Source of the DNA: Zhengitettix transpicula
Taxonomy: Eukaryota; Arthropoda; Insecta; Orthoptera; Tetrigidae
Reading direction: 5' to 3'
NCBI GenBank assembly: GCA_037074705.1
Contig: CM073590.1
Coordinates: 46,164,395-46,228,394 of the forward strand
DNA: 64,000 nt
Made by a program: the position numbers and the translations under genes. This document shows positions 58,899 through 64,000 of this stretch, piece by piece (positions within the stretch are counted from its first letter, which is position 1; each line of letters begins with the position of its first letter). The notes beneath the pieces are model-generated. The model made no database searches and was not told the DNA's origin. It saw nothing but the letters and a program-made list of their open reading frames with translations.

Positions 58899-59477
58899 AA
58901 AAGGAAATATTTACAGAGATATACAAAGGTTCTGCCTCAAAACCTATTTTCTAAAATGGGGCCATATTAAAGGTAAATAACATGACAAATCTCCTCAAAT
59001 GAACCGCGGAAAGAAAGTAGGCATTCTTCAGATCGTTCTACAGGATACATAAGAAAAGGGTGAGGATGCTTCGTGTCTCAGGCGCCTTGAATTATTTTCT
59101 GTGTTGGACACATCTATCATGTGTTAAAAATGAAATTAAATCACTTTATGAATGATTAAACAGTAAGGCTCCTATTTGCTCTTCAGCTGACTGATTTAAT
59201 TCTGTACATACGTTTCTATCGACATGTTATTATAGGAATGATAAAACAAATTGTAATTATATATTTTGTCAAAAAGCTATTGTAGTTTGATATTAAAGTC
59301 AGTAATTCCAATTCAAAACTAAAACTTTTTTTTTGCGAATAAACAGACAGTGAGAATCCTTAATTACTCAGTTATAAAGATGGTGGCACAATTTACCAAT
59401 ATTTTCAATTAAACAGATCAATGGTATACATATAATGTGTGTGTTATATAACACATGTGCATATATACTATATATAT
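58899..59477. other. AT-rich DNA, nothing identified
   Basis: No feature is visible. Confidence 0.4.
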
Positions 59478-60100
59478 TATAGTGAACAACATCGGTAAGT
59501 GGCCGCCCTTTGTCCGCGGGCCTGAGAAGGAATAAATTAAACGCCACGTGCGCCCGAGAGGACCCAAGAAGCCGAGGGAACGCGGTACTTTTTTTTGCAT
59601 GGTTTGGGGGAGCGGAGTAAGAATATATACTCCGAACCCGGTGAAAGTGGACGGACAGACAGAGAAGTGAGAGAGGACTGAAAGTGGAGTGAGAGAGGCA
59701 AGAGGGTGGAAAATTTGGCGAGCTGGAAGGAACAAAAGTTTTTGGGAGACGTCCATCGTAGGAGGCCGAAGAAGGAGCTACAAGATCAGTGATCCGCTGC
59801 AAGTCAGCTTACGCCACAAGTTAAAGTAAGGGTAACCGTTAATGTAAAGTGCCTTCAGAGTTAAAGATTTTCACACAGTACGGAACTGAGCTCTGTTTGT
59901 GAATAGAAACCCAGCCGCCCACATTAACTTGTAGAGAAGGAGTATTTCATTAGCAAAGCCGGAGCTAATTATTGTTAATTTTTTGCAGACTATATGTATA
60001 TCTGCTGGCGCCCAATCAATTACTTTTTAAAGGTATTTTTTTGTATTTTTATGTAATAAAGTTTTTTTTATATATATGGTAGTAAAGTCTAATCATTACA
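59478..60100 (+). mobile_element. Solo LTR of another family, in (TA)n
   Basis: A GC-richer block with a TATA box (TATATACTCCG, 59625-59635), then GAACCCGGTG, an AATAAA-type signal (60055-60060) and the end TCATTACA, followed by ATAT. The left end is TATAGTGAAC after ATAT, where TG has apparently mutated to TA. The motif GGCGCCCAAT (60007-60016) lies near the 3' end. A 144-codon minus frame (59368-59802) is antisense to it and is not a gene. Confidence 0.6.
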
Positions 60101-60120
60101 ATATATATATATATATATAT
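60101..60120. repeat. (TA)n microsatellite
   Basis: A TA run at the 3' flank of the LTR. Confidence 0.9.
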
Positions 60121-60329
60121 AAATTGTAAATGGATTCAATTTCCACTTCGAAATGTACAAATTATAAAAAATTGAGAAGAAAAAGTGGGTCAACCTGCTA
60201 GGGACTCTCCATTCTATGATAAATTTACGCACAATATTAATTAATTATCTAAAAACTATGCCGTAAGAAATATGATTCACTAAACTGGAGGTGCACTTGT
60301 GTTCAAGTATATGCAAAAATAGAAACAGG

Positions 60330-60395
60330 AAGAGAATAGCGTATTCGTTAGAGAAGTCATGTACTAAACTGTGGTACTGTGTTCGATTCACTATC
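60330..60395 (+). repeat. tRNA-like sequence, degenerate
   Basis: TAGCGTATTCGTTAGAGAAG resembles an A-box, and GTGTTCGATTCAC resembles a B-box at suitable spacing. The stems do not fold into a good cloverleaf. Confidence 0.4.
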
Positions 60396-60496
60396 TTGTC
60401 CATATTTTTCTATCTTAATCTAATAAGAAACCAGAAAATGTTCACTGCTTCAGTTTGTGGCGTTTGTTTTGGCCCCGAATTAATTTTGAGTAATTC

Positions 60497-60622
60497 AGAA
60501 AAAGTTCTCGGGTTTCACTCGGGTGCCAGAAGCGATTAAAACGCGACGATTCAACGACCACAAATTCTGTCGTCATCTTCGTCTAAAAGCTGGCACCCGA
60601 GTGAAACTCGAGAACTATTTCT
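60497..60622. repeat. Foldback hairpin with 33-bp arms
   Basis: The arms 60497-60529 and 60590-60622 pair with two mismatches (core CACTCGGGTGCCAG). The 60-base loop holds, on the minus strand, a degenerate hammerhead-like motif: CGAAGATGACGACAGAATTT and GTGGTCGTTGAATCG. Confidence 0.85.
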
Positions 60623-60904
60623 GCAGCAACTGCACCGGGAAAGTCTTCGATCATTAGTTTTGGTAATGTATGAAACATGAAGATAAACTAAATTTTATCG
60701 ATTGTAAACCAAACAGGAATAATTTTAAAGATAATTGATATTTCATTTATACAGAAAAAATATATTTTGTGTGTGTTTATCGTAAATGAGGCCCGTGCTT
60801 GCGGCAGTGGTAACAATGACCTTCAGAGTAATATCTTGGAGAGAAATACCCGCATAAAAGCGGTGAAATGTGTGGGCAAGTGAAAGTATTTCAAAACTAC
60901 ACAA

Positions 60905-61082
60905 GTACAGTATAAAAAAGGTAGGTTTATTAACACTATACAACATGAATAACATAAATTTAACAGTCAACAGTATATTACACAATAAGGATGAACTTTT
61001 GAGCATTTCCAAATGATGATTACGCTGTCTCCTCGATGATTTGGTATGTGAAGTAGACATTGATAACTGGAACTTATATTCT
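60905..61082 (-). other. Candidate 3'-terminal exon
   Basis: On the minus strand there is a strong acceptor, CTTTTTTTTCCAG|AG (exon from 61082), then about 150 bp, then AATAAA (60931-60926). Two frames stay open at the start, so the coding phase is unclear and it may be purely untranslated. It does not belong to the secreted-protein gene at 62.35 kb, which already has its stop codon. Confidence 0.25.
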
Positions 61083-62347
61083 CTGGAAAAAAAAGAAACG
61101 TTGTTAGAATGAATCAATAATATCCAAAGAGTGTATTACATTAAATGTGTATACTATCCCAAATTACAACATTTTAAATAAATGAACTGAATATCAACTG
61201 CCACACACTTTCCTTAGCTGCTTCCTTTAAAAAATAGGCATCATAATTTATTCTTGTAACACGACCACATAAAACAGTGTGTTTGAGATCCCGTTTCCAA
61301 ACTATGCAGTATTCTTCCTACGTATTTTGTAAAAAATAAGAGAAGCTGAATGGGGAAAGAATCAAACAATAAGGGAAATATGCTGTGGTTGATTATTCAA
61401 TAAACTGCAATTATATACATACATACGGACGTACATATATAATTATTTATATATATAACGTACTGTTGGTTTAAATGAATGATGGTTATCAAGGGAATTC
61501 TTACAAATAAAACTATAATAAATTATTATTTTTAATTAATATTATGGACATATAAATGAAAACGTTCCGTTATTATCGAGGATAGGCGATGTATATTAGA
61601 CATAAAAAGCTAAGACAGTAGTGTTTCAAAGAGCAAAATTTATTTTTAGGAATAAAAAAGTTATCCAGAAGCAGATTCTGAGAACATACGTTTGTTGGAT
61701 GTGGAACTCGGGAACTACGAAAGCCAGATATTGAAAGAATGGAGCCTTTTTAAATGTGATGGTATGCATTAATGTAGAAAATAAAATGGAACGACAAAAT
61801 AATGATTTCTGAGCATGCCAAAAAATATAGTGAGACACGATAGTGAGATCAATCGTGAGGCACCCAGGACTAAAGCCTTCCATGATATACGTTGAAGATA
61901 AGAGATAGTAGGGAAATACATTTAAGGCTGTTTTAATCCAACGATAATTACAGGTCTATACAGAATATTACTAAATAAAATATCTAAAAAAAACTAGTCT
62001 TCACTGATATTTATCGATAAATGTCCTCCGATTTCTGTCCTGGAACACCTGGATTTTTACAATTTTATTTTACTCTCAATACAGCTTTATTCATTACTCA
62101 TATATTTTCCCCTATTATTTGTAATTAAATGAGTTTCTTGTCTCGGCAATCTTTATCAAGATCTTATTTTGAAACTGTTCCGTGAGGTTTGTAACTATAT
62201 ACCGTAACTCATTACTTTTGCATTGTTCTATGAAATCTTAAAATTAGTAGTGACTATCCAGTATGTAAGATTATTAAAAAATAAGAAAGTTTTGAAGAAT
62301 GAATGAGCGACATTTAGAACTGTGAGTTTTCCTTACATATTGAGAAC
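61083..62347. other. AT-rich DNA; 3' region of the next gene
   Basis: Minus-strand AATAAA signals near 62086 and 62070 could end the transcript of the secreted-protein gene, giving a 3' untranslated region of about 260-280 nt. Otherwise nothing is identified. Confidence 0.3.
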
Positions 62348-62940
62348 TTAATCCCAGGGATTCCAGCCGTGGCCGTGGGAGTACACCTCCTTAATGTAAA
62401 CAGGCACCTTCTTCACGTGGTGATGGTGGACAGTGTGCACGTGGTATGGCACATGGATGATGTAGTGCTCGCTGGAAAGTAAACAACACATCGTAACGCA
62501 TTCGAGTCATTATTACAACTATCCTCTCCTTCAACCATTTCTGAAGTGATAACTAGGAAGAATATGGTTTCTTAATTATTGTTAAAAAAATTTATCAACA
62601 TGTTTTGGAAGACAAAGCAAAGCGCATAAAGAGAAAATTTACGAAAATTTCCGTGGTCATAGATGAACCTACAGAGAGTAGGTTGGGACCACTTATAATG
62701 ATTGCTGCCAATTAAACCACTGAATTCTACGCAGGTCTAAAATTACATGTCTAATAAGTTTTAAGCCGAAACTTTATAAAACATATGCATGCTAAGATGT
62801 TTCAAGCATCGCTTAATATTCACAGTTTATTTATTTTTAAAATTGAGAATAAAAACTTACTGTTTGCCACCGAAGAGACCGCCTGGTTCAGGGATGGGAT
62901 TCGCACTGACAATAGCAGCGAGGGCAACGAGCAAAAGGAG
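62348..62940 (-). CDS. Small secreted histidine-rich protein, last two coding exons
   Basis: Two exons join in frame. Exon 62940-62861 (80 nt, acceptor TTTCTTTCCCAG, donor A|GTAAGT) encodes LLLLVALAAIVSANPIPEPG and GLFGGK. Exon 62471-62348 (124 nt, acceptor ACTTTCCAG) continues with HEHYIIHVP, YHVHTVHHHHVKKVP, VYIKEVYSHGHGWNPWD and a TAA stop. Together they give 67 residues. The hydrophobic stretch with an A-x-A-like end is the rest of a signal peptide. The mature part is about 54 residues, rich in His (about 11), Tyr and Val. The first exon (ATG plus a few codons, phase 0) is not found and probably lies beyond 63000 or outside the window. Short first exons splitting the signal peptide are common in insect cuticle-type genes. 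An extracellular, perhaps cuticular, role is inferred. Confidence 0.82.
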
Positions 62941-64000
62941 CTGGGAAAGAAATCACAGTGCAATTAAACCTTCAAACGATAAACATACATAACATATTAC
63001 TGTAACTGAAAGAAAACTATTTTAACCAGCTATTGTTTAAGCTTGAGATATAAACGTTGAGATGATCAAAATGACGGACGTGTGACCTATATTTGGCTCC
63101 ACTAGGTTTTCTTAATATTTCAGTGACCACAAGGCTAACCCTTCGTCCCACTATTCCAGCAAAAGGTTGCGACCATGATGTTGTAACGAGAAAGGTAAGG
63201 ATTCAACAGTATGTTGAATAACCGCAACCACGATGAGCAGTAATGTTGGAGTTGATAGGTAACGATGCTGAGCAATCATTTCCATTTCACATTATTATAC
63301 AATATGTGAAAGGTCTACTGTAAGACGAGTCTCTCTTCCTTAAAATAACTGTAATCATGTGATTGAGGGAGATAGGAAGAAGGGTGCCTGGTACAACTGA
63401 CCACACCTCACGGCTAGCTGCAACACTTTCCCGGGGAACCGGTTCCTGTCCAGGAAGGAGTTCCTTCCTAATTTAAGTCGAGCAGTGGACAGAAAGCGGA
63501 GCTGCGGCGAAATGTGAACGGTCCCCATGATATATTTGCACCTGCTTTCTCTCGGAAATAATTGCCCGGAAACTTTCAGTAGTGGATGAATTATTAAAAG
63601 AGCCTAGATTACACGTGTTTCAGCAAAACACATTGTTACGTACTCAAACTTAGACTCAACCACGCTATCCTCTATCTTTCCCACAAAAACATTCCATTAC
63701 CTACACATTGGGAATAAGAAAATTAGGAATAACATTTCTAAATAAAAAATGATTTCTTCACGATATTTAATTTACCAATCATCTTGTAGTAACATGGATT
63801 GAATTCTACGTATATTCTACTTGAACAGAATTTTTTGAAGGCTTTAAAGAAATAATGGTGTATTAACTGGAATTCTGGGAAACTGTATCATATATAAGTA
63901 TGATTAATTAATTATTATCATCACTTTTATAATTAGAAATTTTTACGATATAATAAAACCTTCGGGAACGGGAAGCTAGTTGGCATTGTTAATTTAGATA
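62941..64000 (-). other. Intron or upstream region of the secreted-protein gene
   Basis: No convincing first exon was found: no ATG followed by a few codons and a GT donor in phase 0. A perfect palindrome GGAACCGGTTCC lies at 63435-63446. AACCGGTT is the optimal binding sequence described for Grainyhead, an epidermal regulator, but a single site is weak evidence. A 44-codon signal-peptide-like frame lies at 63151-63285 (-). Confidence 0.35.

Noticed and set aside
59368..59802. 144-codon minus-strand frame, the longest in the window
   Set aside because: It lies antisense across a solo LTR, is low-complexity in places and has no recognisable domain.
60743..61117. 124-codon minus-strand frame
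   Set aside because: It runs through an intron-like acceptor, a poly-A signal and non-coding text; only the splice signals are of interest.

Overview
The window is insect nuclear DNA: AT-rich and almost entirely non-coding, packed with decayed transposable elements and TA microsatellites, with splice signals but no operon-like gene packing. I infer an insect with a large repeat-rich genome from the mix of elements (Helitrons with internal tandem arrays, Penelope-like elements with hammerhead-ribozyme-like motifs, non-LTR retrotransposons, tRNA-derived SINEs, LTR elements) and from one recognisable gene, a small secreted histidine-rich protein on the minus strand at 62.35-62.94 kb. The order or species cannot be fixed from the sequence alone.

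Repeat families, named here for convenience. (1) Family A is a GC-rich retroposon of about 500-550 bp with a poly-A tail, 9-12 bp target-site duplications and short perfect hairpins at its 5' end. Copies lie at 3.2, 12.3, 12.9, 13.4, 20.2, 20.5, 30.9, 38.3, 46.8, 51.5 and 55.2-55.9 kb. (2) Helitron family D1 has internal tandem monomers of about 280 bp and lies at 0-0.2, 4.0, 6.9-10.7, 24.4, 31.2 and 33.3-35.6 kb. Its relative D2 lies at 32.3-33.3, 36.6-37.5 and 56.2-56.8 kb. Both start with TC, and the best preserved ends are a hairpin followed by CTAG. (3) Solo LTRs or LTR remnants sit in TA-rich targets with ATAT duplications at 4.35, 19.4, 25.6, 49.9 and 59.5 kb. (4) Penelope-like remnants lie at 21.2 and 27.6 kb, and a wider set of hammerhead-like motifs runs from 21.5 to 60.6 kb. 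(5) Non-LTR retrotransposon pseudogenes lie at 18.0-19.2 kb (RNase H), 22.2-23.6 kb (reverse transcriptase, minus) and 38.1-39.9 kb (reverse transcriptase, plus). (6) There is one well-preserved SINE at 29.9 kb, and there are unclassified dispersed families C (12.1-14.5 and 52.0-52.7 kb) and E (22.4 and 40.6 kb).

The most unusual features are three. Seven places carry both halves of the hammerhead ribozyme core (CTGANGA and GAAAC), and several more are degenerate. Three separate family A insertions fall within about 60 bp of one older family C repeat, two of them head-on so that they form an inverted repeat with arms of about 500 bp. All recognisable LTR insertions lie in or next to TA-rich runs.

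The elements are nested: A in C, A in a LINE, and E in a LINE. That gives a relative order of events. Apart from the secreted-protein gene, I support only weak candidates for host exons (49.35, 52.9 and 60.9 kb). Long AT-rich stretches hold nothing I can identify and are marked as such.
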